Positions 33,936 to 45,932 of a stretch of DNA of 64,000 bases are shown here, piece by piece. The notes beneath the pieces are model-generated. The model saw only the letters and a list, made by a program, of their open reading frames with translations. It had not been told where the DNA came from and ran no database searches. Both the position numbers and the translations under genes were made by a program. The DNA is taken from the NCBI RefSeq assembly GCF_001640805.2, contig NC_066855.1:1287660-1351659 (forward strand), given 5' to 3'. Numbering within the stretch: position 1 is the first letter of the stretch; every line of letters begins with the position of its first letter. Origin of the DNA: Lates calcarifer. Taxonomy: Eukaryota > Chordata > Actinopteri > Centropomidae.

Positions 33936-36900
33936 GCTTTAAAGCACTAAGTCATCAGCCCCTTCAACAAATTCTGTGTTTGTTGCCGAAGCAATTCAGA
34001 CTGTTTTCAGGACAAAAGCTGTTAGCTGTACACTGCTTCACTGGAAATTCAACATTAGCAACTAATAAACTAGCTCCATAACAACTGTGTCACACAGTAT
34101 ATCACTGAACATTAACATTTATTCCTTGCTAATTCTCTGTCTTCGTTAGGTAAATGATAAAATGCATAGTTTGCTTGTAAAATAAATAAATAAAGAGAGA
34201 AAAAGGAAAATATTGGCCTGTTATGGTTTTGTCCAAAAAGCAGAGAAGAAGAAGAGCTCTTCTTGACGGAGGGTGACAAAGAGATGGGGGCGAGATGAAG
34301 AGGACAGAGGGAAGGGGGGCTGAGATGAATGAGGGACATGGGCCCAGATGCTCAGATAAATTATTCACTTCATTCTTCAATACTGTCCTGCCAGCTGCCT
34401 TTCATTGAGTCTGTCAGGTGCCCACTAAGGATGGCATGGGAGGAGAAGTGTCACTCATGTCAGCGGGTGAAGAAAGGAAAGTGTGTTGGAGAGACACACA
34501 AAGAGAGATCAGATTCTGTTAAGAGCTGCCACCTGCAATTAATCACTGGCTGTATTTGTGCATAAAGTCCTTCTTAACTTAACTTAGTAGCTTCAGACGA
34601 ATGATTTATTTAATCTGGCTGCACCATTAAACATTTAAATATCTTACTATTACACTGGGGCTTTGTTATGCTCAGTGTAAGGTGGTGTAACCAACAGTTT
34701 GTAACACGTTGTCTCTGTGTAACATGGCTGCTGTGTGGTCCAACTTGTAAAGTGGCTATAAATGATGTTTGTACGAGAGAGAGCTCTCTCCTCTTACAGA
34801 GCTTTACAGTCAGTTTCCAGCCCCCAGTTTTACTAAGGCAGCATTAATTCACTGTTGTAACTTCAAGCAACAGAACCAGAATGTATGGTACAGTATATTT
34901 GCTGAGCTGTACTCACTGCCATCTGAGTTTTCTTGCTCTCGCTGTGATGGCAGGTTCTGGGAGAAAAACCTTCGCTGACAAAGCAGACTGATACAAAACC
35001 ACTCAAACTTTCTCTCAGTCACTGAGCCAGCCTCCATCTCCCTGTCAGCTGCACACAGTCCATCCTCCTTCAAGCTGCCACTAAGAGCCCACAGCATAGC
35101 ACGCTCTTTAATGTGGGTTTCTATAGTCATCAGCCAGCCAGCCACGTTTGATGAGGCCATAGAGCGTTTTCTCATATCAGGCCAGAAAACTCCAGTTGTC
35201 CTGTTGTTGCCTGGATCCAGCTTTAATTCCACCAGGGACAGTGGAAGCAGAAAACTTTGTCCATTACGCAAATAATTCCTTGAAATAATAGCAAGAGTCA
35301 CTGCACAGCCTCTCACACACACAGACATACAACATGCACTCAGTTTAATAGACAGGCTGCTGTGGTATTTTTAAAGGAAGAATTCTACATTTTTGGAAAT
35401 GTAGTTAGATGAGAAGAGTGACAGATCTCTGCTCTGTGAGGTAAACAAGACTCTGACAAATGTATTAGGAACAACAGGAAAACGCAGCTGAAACAAATTT
35501 AAAGGAAATCTTAAGCATCCGTTATGTAAATATTAGGATGAATTCACTGTTTAAACACGCTCGTCGTCAGATTATTAATCATTAACAAGTCAGTTAACGA
35601 CCCTGTGGAGTTGGACAGAATTTAGTTTCTTACTCAGAATGACACAGCCTCCCAGAAACAACTCTGCTCTGAACAGTTTTCACCAGGATTATTTCTCCAG
35701 TACGAATGTAAAAACAAAACAAAACAAAAAAAAATTTGGCAACACTGACTGACTGGAAGAGTCTACCATCTGTTCTGCCTCAAAGACTCTCAGCACAGTG
35801 CCTTCAAGGTCCAAAGACAGCTGAATCTTTGTCAATTATCCAGCGAGAACTCGACACAAAGGCCGGCCAGAGCGCTGCAGACACACAACAAAACAAACAC
35901 TATATTATACTTAGCTCAGTCTAAAGAGGACAAAAGAAGAAGCTCATATCTCATCTTCATGACTCTCTTAGCTGAATTTAAAAACCTGGTAAATAAGGTA
36001 CTGAAAGTTTTTGGGGGGTCATTCCTAAGTGTTTTGTATATGGATTTATCAATATTTATACATATGGATAAATCTTAATTTTATTATTTATTTATCGGAA
36101 ATAATATTTGTGTTTAACTGAATTCATGATGTGTCGTCTTTCACAGTTAGAGCTCGTTATTCATTTGATTCCTGCCTATTGAACTACAGCACCGTTCAGA
36201 CAGTTAAACCAGTCCAGCTTCACCTAAACTAAAGATTTAAGTGAAAAGTAGAAACTGCAGATAAAGTGAATAAACTGTAAAATGAGGAATGTGTTCTGTG
36301 TGCTTTGGGTGAACTGTGCCTTTAAAAGTGTGATTGTTGTCTGTCATTGTGGTTTATCAACATCCAACAAAACCAACCTGTCTGTCCAAAACACAACAAG
36401 TCAAACATGAATCCTTATCACGTGGATTAGCGTCTGCTGTGGAGGTTGATAAGCAAACGACCAGGAATTCAGACAAAATGACCTGAGATTTCCCGTCGAA
36501 TCCTCATTGAAATCTGAAGAGAGAAGCAACTCGAGACCAAACAAACATCCTGGGATTTAGATGAACGACCTCAGATTTCCAGTTAAGCCCCACAAATCTC
36601 TGACAGCGGCGGTAAAACCTCAGAGCGGGAGCCCCCCTGCTGTGATACACCAACAGTCACACTCCTTTGCTAAATCTCAGCTGATTGTCGAGCTTTGTCA
36701 TCATACTCTCAAAAATCTGAAACGCAGCCATTCAATTATACGGCAGAGCACAATTCTCCCAACAAGACACGCAGAGTAAATTGATTCTCAGTCGTTTGGA
36801 GCTCCATTTTCTGCTGCTGTTCCACTCATTGAATTCGTAATGGCTCAGTGTGACCCGTTATGCTTCCATTTACGGTAATAGAGCCACGTTTGAATTAGCA

Positions 36901-37194
36901 AACTGAGGAGAGCCAAAAACACACAACCACATACAGCACTGTACGTCAGCTATACTTCCTCTCTCTCACACACAGATTTAAACACACTTAGCCTGGTCTG
37001 GCATGGCAGTTTGTTTACAGGCTGATGGGTGCTAATTGCTATAGAGTCAACAGTCTGGTTTTCGAAGGCCAGGGTGGCAGTCTGGATGAAAGCAGCTGCC
37101 GGGCGCTCAGGGGGCCACATTAACACCCAGAGGGGCCGGAGCAGAGCCCCCTAACGAGCCGGCTCAGCCAATTACAGAGCAGCGCTGCCTGTCT

Positions 37195-37218
37195 CACACA
37201 CACACACACACACACACT
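37195..37218. repeat. (CA)n microsatellite
   Basis: About twelve CA units, following a GC-rich block (37080-37190). Confidence 0.92.
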
Positions 37219-37509
37219 CTATCTGTGCATGTTTGTTTGGACGCTCTCTCCGTTGTTCAGCCTTGCTTGACAGCAGTTGATACAAACAGCATCCTGATCT
37301 GAGCTGACGAGAACTAATTGGCATCAGTGGTTTAATGTAACAACTTAAAGTCGCTGCCACAAAATTATGCATGAAGAGTTAATCAAGTCGATCTCCAAAC
37401 TGTCGCAGCTTAATGAAAACATAATGTCACACTTCTCATCGGACGGGGAGACTCTGGAGTATGACTGCAGATCTGTAGGGTTGTGAAGGGGCAGAGAATC
37501 TCCAGTAAC

Positions 37510-37530
37510 TTTCTGGAAACTTTCCAGAAA
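37510..37530. repeat. Near-perfect 21-bp palindrome
   Basis: The arms TTTCTGGAAA and TTTCCAGAAA are exact reverse complements about one central base. TTCnnGAA dyads appear twice, but the spacing between them is three rather than two bases, so it is not a canonical heat-shock element. Similar wording at about 2671-2686 suggests a repeat family. Confidence 0.6.
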
Positions 37531-39819
37531 CTTTATACTTCATATAAACTGTATTATATACAAACATAAATGTAAACACTTTGTTTTGTTATGAGCAGAC
37601 ATGCTAGAAACTAATATAAATTTTATTTGTGAGTGGAACTTTAATCGATTCTTTCATTTAACAACAAAAAAATTATGAATGTTGAATAAAATAAATATAT
37701 TTCTTAAGACCTCCCTCCTCCCAAAGAAGCCCCGTTCAAAATGTAAAATGAAAACAGCGGCTGCAGCGTCTATAAGCAGCTCTGTGCATCCTGAAATACA
37801 GGAGAGAGATGGTGGAGGAGAGGTAGTTTGTCTTTGAATTCTCTGCCAATATTTATTCACACAAGTCGCTCTCTGCGTATTGTATGCATTGTCCTTTTTT
37901 CCCTCTTCTCAGCATTTACTGTTATTGCAGTTTTACTGCCTCAGTAGACATTTCTCCTGTTCATAAAACACATGCAGATAAAATATTAAACCCAAAGCAA
38001 ACACATTTTGCCTTTTTGCTTTATATAACTGCTTCATAAATGCACAACACATGTGGCACAAATCCACACTAACACTGCTCCTAAAACTCAAGCTTCACTC
38101 AGCTAATGTGGAGCCTGCCAGGATGAAAACCTATTTCTACACCAGTGAAACAATCTTCCTCTGCTCACTTAAAATAAAATGATCCCACAGCATCAGCTAA
38201 TAAACAGCTTTACACTGCTGAACTCTGCTAGTATAAAAAAAGAGAGGAAAATTCAAACACAACTTAATAAGCTAATGTTACCTGAAATATTAAAACACAC
38301 AAATCTCAGTCCACACATGTCAGACAGGCTGTGATCGGCTGTGACAGTCACGAGTGCAGGAAGCTGAGGTTGGAGTTACGCAGGTAAAATAATGATGTTT
38401 ATTCAGTTTGGGCCTCTTTTGCCTCCTGAAGCCCAAAACAACAGACTGAAAGAAGTCAAAAGACTCACAATGGCGTACAGCAGAGATATTTTTAATTTAC
38501 TGTCTTATATCATTTAGAGATATATATATATCAATACCTTTTAAATAGTAAACATCATTATCATTATTGATTGATATACACGCTGAATAAAGCAAATATG
38601 TTGCAGGAACAGAATCAGAAATCTGTTGCTTTGTGAATGAATTTACTGCAAAGAAATTTTTAAAAGGCCTGAGTCTTGTTCAGTTCAAAACCATTGTGCT
38701 GTAATTATTCTGCTAATTGACTCAGGCTCCTTTCAGTTTCCCTCTTCTTTGATGAATCTGCTCATGAATCAGGCTAACTGAGGACGGGATACAATTTAAT
38801 TATTCTGCATAGAAAAATAATGTCATGAACAATTGATTTAGTCTAAATGAGCAAAGTCCTGCCATCTGGCGAGGAAACAGCACAACACCCCAGGAAGTTA
38901 TGATGTTAAACATGGACGAGCAGACTGCACAGGCTCTGGATTACAGGATTTAATGTTGCTATTTATTTTTAACTCAGAATTCATTAAACTAGGTGGGTAG
39001 ATTTCCCTGGAGGTCAGGAGGCTCAGGATGGAAGGAGGAAAGGAGGATGAGACCAATTTTCTTCCATTACCTGAGATTAGGATGCCTGGGATGGTCCAAG
39101 GACAGACACAATACGGCTGCACCGCCGAGCAGACGGCAGCAAAAGAAGCGTAAAAGGAAAGATAGAGTCAGAGACAAACCAAAAGAAAGGGCAGAGGGTG
39201 CAGAGTGTCTGAGGGAATCAAGAAAGAGATGTTCGCCTGACACACAAACCACATCCTGGTTCATTTTGAATCAGAAACTAATGTAGAAATATTGTTGTGC
39301 TCTCTCCTTTTAAAAGCAGCACCGTTTGTTCTCCATCACCTGAGGCTCTTTGGGGATTTTTAATGGTTCAAAAACAAGTATATACAGAGTTGTTGTTGGA
39401 TATTATTCCTGCTGTTTCCTAAAATTAAAGTCAAACAGAATTTTGATTTTTTTTTGTGTGTGTGTGAGAAAATATAAACAACAATGACAGCAGCTTCTGA
39501 GGAAAAGTTTCTGTTTGTGAAGAGAGGATAATGGTATTGGACATATTTGTGGAAACAGTTTCTACAAGTCGGCTTAAAGTAACAGATGAAACAGCAAACA
39601 GCTGAAAGTAAAGCACAGGTGGTGACACAGCAAATAATAACGGATACACAGTTGAAAAAGTTGCCTTATAAACAAACCAAAGCTACGACGCTCGACACAA
39701 ACAAACAACTGAGAGTGTTTCACACAAACAAGTTATCAGTCAAATCAAACGTTTACCTTACCTTGATTTCTACGACAGCTTTAAGGCAGCTCAGTCTTTT
39801 CTGTTAAATCTTAAATGTC

Positions 39820-39831
39820 GCCCCCTGCTGG
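39820..39831 (-). promoter_or_regulatory. CTCF-type motif
   Basis: Read on the minus strand, CCAGCAGGGGGC fits the CTCF core CCASYAGRKGGC at all twelve positions, with G after it. This could mark an insulator or loop anchor in an otherwise gene-poor stretch. Some dispersed fish repeats carry the same word, so occupancy is uncertain. Confidence 0.4.
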
Positions 39832-42800
39832 TCGCCGCCATGCAGTGAAAATCATCATATAGCTTCAAGACACACGACACAACCTCACTGATACGAACAC
39901 GTTGATTAAATTCCACGTGATCAACGAAATTCTAAGAGATCAATAATCAATCATCGACACACAGTATATTAGTTTGAATCATGATTTGAATAATACTGCT
40001 GAATTAAACCATGAGAGCTGAAATCACTGATATTTTTAGGTCCCACTCACACAGATGACAAATCAATGCTTTTGGTCAAACATTTCCCAGATATACGACA
40101 CAAGTCAGAACAAACACCTAAGATACATATACTGATTTCTTAGCATATCCTAGCTTACTTTCTAGATATTCATTCCTGCATTATGATATTAAAGATGATT
40201 CATTTAAGTGGACGGATTCAGAACACAGTAATAGTAGCAGGTCTGTGTTTATGACTGATCTGAGTGTGCTGCTCAGTTTCACTACGTGCGATTTATAACA
40301 GGAAAAGCAGATACGAGTCATTTCAGGCCGATAAGTGTCATTAACACAGCCATGGTGAGCACCACGGTCACCACAGGGCTTGAAAGTGAATTCCACCTGG
40401 TCCAGTCGGAGTCATTTGGTAGTCATCATCGCAGATTAGCAGTCAGGCAGCGACACAGTTTGGGGACAGTAAAGATTTCAGAAGAGAGGAGAACTGATTC
40501 TGTTTCAACTTATCACTATGCACTGGGTCACTGGGCTTCTGGCCAAACTATGACCTACTTTTTTGGGTAAGATTTTGACTATTTTGCTCTTAAAACATAA
40601 GAAACACATAAAGTCTCAGTGCAGCTTTATGTTCTGTTGTTTTAGGCTCCTGAGGGTGGAGAAATTATTATTTGTTCTGTGATAGATTTCTCTGTTTGTC
40701 TTTGTCCACGAGCCTCGGCACAAAGTGACAACAACAATGGCTTCATCTGATTCACAAACTAAACCGAATGTTTCAGACTTGTGATGTTCCATCTTTGGTC
40801 ATGTTCTTTGACATGTCAAAATATCTTCAATGAAAAAGGAGAAGAGTTAACAAAGATATGTTAGACTAGTCAATAGAGTTAATACAGTCTTAATTTTGCT
40901 GGAAAGACTTTTAGATGTTTGCATTTGAAAACAGTATCACCTACAAATCACCAACTCTGTGCTTGTGGTACACAAAGCTCCATTTGTGGTTTTAATAATG
41001 ATGTGGAGTGAGAAATGAGAAAATAGAGTTTTATGAGAAAGCAGTAATCACTTGGCTATTTGTTCTGCTATTGCTTCATTTATCTCCATTTTCCTAACTC
41101 TGTTTTAAACAGAGGGCTGAAGTGAAAGGAGTTTAAAGCAACATTATGTAACTTTTTAAAGAAGAAACAGCATCTTCTTTATAGAGATGAAAAGTTGAGA
41201 AGTAAAGTCTACCTTTACCAATATTAATACACTCAGGAGTTTCGCTGCTACAGATTTACTTGGTCGGGTATGACCAGCATCTTAAAGTGGCAAACATTAG
41301 CTAATGTTAGCAAACATTATGCACAGTTATTGCTCTGTTAGTTCAGAGATGCAGTGGGTGTTTTCTACTTGTGCTACTGTTCCACTACATTTCAGCATTT
41401 CACAGATAAACAGCTCAGTGTTTATTGTCTTGAAAGGAAAACGAGAAGTAAACACACCCTTCACTGTGGCGCTATAGAGAACGGGAATCGCATTGCTTTC
41501 TGGGTCGTCAGAGGCGCCATGTTGTTGTTCACGCAGAACCAAAACATAAGACAGATGATGACAGGTAACAAGGATGAAAAAAAACACAAGAAAATCACAA
41601 GCAAGATACCAAACAGAGAGAAACTAAACTCAGTGTCAGCTAGCATTAGGCTAATTTTATCCATTCAGCTTGTACAATACATAGACTGTATATAAAAAGA
41701 TGATGAATGAAAAAAATTGGGGATTGTGAGCATCAATTTTCAAATTTCAAATCATTTATTTTGAAGAAGAAAAAAAACACCCAGAATTCATTTAACCTCG
41801 TCCTTTTTAAGTAGTAGACAGCTTCATGAGTGTTTGTAGGATGTAAGCCACAGTTAGAGTATGTCTTCATAAAACCAGCACCAGGTGTGTGTTTGTGTGT
41901 CTGAGCGAGCACACTCCGAACTACACATCCCGTTCTCCTCTGTAGTGGACAATGAGGCATTATCTCGTTCTCACACAAACACACTTAGACGCCACGCAGC
42001 GCCGAAAACAAAACAGCAGAACAAAAAGAATAATCAAAGCATGTCCTCAAAACTGACACCTCACTTCCATTCTTCATTCACAAAAAAAAGATGCCCAACA
42101 TCAAAAGTATGTTTTTTAATGAGGTGGCACTGCGAAGAGAAGAAATCATTGAAGTTGTTTACTGTGTTCCCATTTTTAATTAAGCAAGCCAGACGCAGTC
42201 TAGGGTGGAGAATGTGCTCTATTCAGTGGAACGGATACCTCGGCCGTGATGAATGAGCTGTCATCTCCAATTGTTGCTGAACCTCTGTCTCCTTGACACC
42301 CGGCAATTCCCACCCCAGCTACTGTGTGCTCCAGCTATGCATGGTCGGGAGGTCAGAGGTCACGCCGGTATGCTAATGTGAGCGCGAGCACAAAGCCAGA
42401 CAACTTTCCAGCGCGTAAGCTGAGGTGTAAAGAAACAGCTTATTCTTCTATCAGTGCAAAGCAATGGGAGGATTTTACATTAGAATAAATATCAAAGCAG
42501 AGCTGATAGAGCTGCTTTTAGAAGAAGAAAGTCAAGGAGAGGTGCTGTGTCGAGGTCTCTCAGACAGCAGGGTAACAGAGTGCACTGAGGAAAGCCTCTG
42601 AGGACAAAGTTTGGCTGTGACAGGTGACATTTCTGTGACACTGGTCACATCGTCTGCAGGGAGTAATCCTACTTCTGCCACAATGGACATCAAATAGCAT
42701 GTCGCTTGAATCTCAGAAAATGACAGCAGGACGTACGACCAGATCTGAGACAGTTTGAGGAATAGCCTGGACAGCTGCCCCCAGATCAGAATATCAGACG

Positions 42801-45800
42801 TAAATAACCTGTCGCCGCGAGACACAGCGAGAGCGGTGACAGATTTACAACATGAAATTCTTACTCATTTTTGAAACAATGCATTCTTGATTACACACCA
42901 GGATTCTTCTTTCTAACAAGCAGCTGTTGATTTTGACGCTTTGTCTCTTGTTGACTAGTTTTAAAATGATAACTGTCCACTTTTAAAACTTACCAACTGC
43001 AACCATTTCCTGTCTGTAATGACAGATGATCGTGACTTAACAAGCAGATTCACTTGATGGCTACATACCATACCATATCCATGTAGAAGACATGGAAATA
43101 AAGAGGCAGCATTGTTTTTGTATTGCATGGTAGAGTTAGCTCAGTATTTTAGCATTCTAATATGAGTCTGTCTGGATCATCAAAGAAAAACAACAGAGCT
43201 GTATGTTATGTATTCCAGTATGTTTCAAGTCAAATCATAACAGAAGTTATCTCATGGGAGGTTTAGACCATTCTCTGTAATATTACTTACAGACCCAACA
43301 ATTCCCATCATGAGCCAGCACTTGGCTATAAGTGTAAAAGCTTTAAGTAGAGGGACTGACTGATGAGTCTGGCAAACACAACTCTATCTGGGTAACGAGT
43401 TTGGCTGGGACTTCTGAAGTGTACATTACTTCATAAAGCCAATAAGGAGCAGGACAGAGCTGTTTGTTTGGCTTCCATCAATACATTATTTTCCTGGCAC
43501 AGTTTTCATTTCGCTCAATATGTTTTATTTTGTCCTCTGTATTGGTGCGAGTGTGTTTGACTCAGCTTATTCTATTTTATTGTACCGTTTCAAACCATAT
43601 ATGTATCACACGCCATGTACTTTTCCACGTTGTATAGCTCTTGAGAGCGTGCAGGAGAGTACCACAGAGCCCTGGTACAATCCTGTGGTACACATCCCAG
43701 AATACTAAGTTCTAAGTGCCACAAAAATAGTACAGGAAAATATGAGACAAGCACAAAAAGTACAGGAGTTTACCTCAGGGCCAGCAGCACCATGTGTGTA
43801 ACCCGACAAAATGACTTTATTTTTTGCTCGTGATTCACTTCCTTGGTTTTGGAAGTAATGCTAAGCTACTGCTGTAGGTAAGCTAGTTAGCTGACCATGC
43901 TAACACTTGGTAACACTTTTTCAGTCTGTTATATAAGTTATGAGACATTGTGCAGCAATAAACATGAGCAGTCAGACAATGAAACAGGTTGTAAACACAA
44001 TTAGCAGCATTGTCTAAACCACTTCATGTGGAGCTAAAACCCGGAGGTGAGCCCAGTTGAAATGTCAGTAATAATCCACTGTTGCACAGTGTAGCAGGGC
44101 ACGGTTTCATCAGAGCCGCTCACTGGGTGTATTCGATGAAAAAGCAGGTTTCTTCACACGTCTTTGTGCACACACTCAGTCGAGTCTTTCTCCTGCTGAG
44201 ATGCATGGGAGCAGGGCTGAGACTTCCTGTTGACTTCATGTAACATATTCATATTATGCAGCTTTTCTACGCTATTGGACCAAATGTCATGTTTTTAGGG
44301 ATGTTGCCATGTTGCCAGAACTCAGTAATTAGCTTGATAAGCACAGTGTAATTATTAGAAACAGGAAGGAAGGTCAGAACAATTAAGACCCATGTTGTGT
44401 GAAACCCTCCCCTGAACAGAGGGCAGGAGCTACTGAATTAGTATTCCTTGCATGGGCAAGCCATTAGAGAGAAAATCCACTATAGTTGATTTCTTAGATT
44501 TTTCTCCTACTCAGCTACATAGTGTCCTTTGGGCAAAGATTTTAATGTTTTTTTTCCTCCTGGCTGCACAATATGAATTCCAGCATGGCTGCAGATTATG
44601 GTTGTCATTTTAGATCAGGTGTTTATTTGTAACTCCTTGTTGGTATTATTCTTATCGTCAACTCACAAGAAACACATTTACTAGTAGAAGTCGAATGGTG
44701 CCTGCAAAATACCTGCTTGAGCTTTGGCATCACTCTGGCAGTGATCTTCGCAGTGTGACCTCTCTTTAGAGAGGAACAGCGCAGCCAAATTTCATCCCTC
44801 TGTTCCATTTATCTGGCCGACTGCTGACTGATTGAGGTCTCTGTCTTTAGAAATGCCTCTGTCCTTTGATATTTATCACTTCAACACATCTCTGCTGCAA
44901 GCCGACGCTGCTGATAATCACTGAGGATTTTTTGATGGGAGAGCAAATGTGATGACACTCTAATACGGGTTAAAGCATCATCACATTCGTTGAAATAAGT
45001 GTTTCCAAAACCACAGAACCCCATTTCACTGAAGTCATCTAAGAGTTCTCCCTTTCCCTGGCCTTGACTGTGAGTGTATCTTCAATGAAACATGACAATG
45101 TACAACTGTGTTGGAAGCTACTAAAACATCTATTTTGTCATTTAGGTATGAAAACCTGTTGATTAGCAGGTGCTAATACCTATAAGTATGTGTCAGTGAT
45201 GGGCTTATGTATTAATCTGTTTGGTCTATAGTTCTCCTCATCTCATAGCTTTCCTCTTGGTTGCACTGTGTCCAATTCGTCTGTTTATGTTAGAGCTTTT
45301 GTCCGGTCAGATTTCAAGTTGGCCTATGATAACGTCAACATTTTGACGATTGATTGGACAGTCAGAGAGCGTACTGGTCAGAGCGTAGCATATATTTAAT
45401 AGCTCTTTTTTCAACCCACAATAGCTGAAGGAGGAGGAACAGTTCAGTGACTCTGCTGTAGAGGTTTATCTGTGCGTCTCAGTTCCAACATTAAGTCCTT
45501 TTCTATCACTGTGGAGGCTCGACAGAAGCAGTTTTTTGATTTGTCTACAAATAATCAGCAGTTTCAGTGAGTAAAATGTGCTTTACCTATATTTTATTGT
45601 TTACGTTTTTGTCATTTTATTAGTTAATATTGATGCTTCTGCTGGAGATGATGTGTGTGGAGCAGCTGTGGCTGCAGTGTCTGGAGACCTATTGTGTTAA
45701 TTGGGTTTTTATAGCATTGCTTCAGTAATGGCTTCCTGTCTGTCTGTGATGCAAAGCTCTGTTATACTGTGTTTCTGTATATTGTTGATGGTCTCTATAG

Positions 45801-45891
45801 CCCCAACATCATAATGACGGTATTAAGAGGAGGGTTAATTCAGGTGGGACACCAGTGAAGACCCAGGTGTGAAATGCACAGCCCACCACTG

Positions 45892-45932
45892 GTATATATA
45901 TACACACACACACATATATATATATATATATG
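45892..45932. repeat. Compound (TA)n(CA)n(TA)n microsatellite
   Basis: TA units, then CA units, then TA units, in a symmetrical order. The flanking TA arms are self-complementary and can form a hairpin with the CA core as loop. Confidence 0.93.

Larger units (their letters stand above)
33936..39819. other. Gene-free stretch
   Basis: A 159-codon minus-strand frame (35328-34849) has no recognisable domain. A (CA)n tract lies at 37195-37218, a 21-bp near-palindrome at 37510-37530 and a (TA)n tract at about 38519-38531. The block 36420-37180 is balanced in composition and could contain conserved noncoding elements. No exon was recognised. Confidence 0.45.

Noticed and set aside
34849..35328. 159-codon minus-strand frame
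   Set aside because: It begins in a CA-type run, has no recognisable domain or codon pattern and no convincing splice or polyadenylation signals. A codon-substitution test would settle it.
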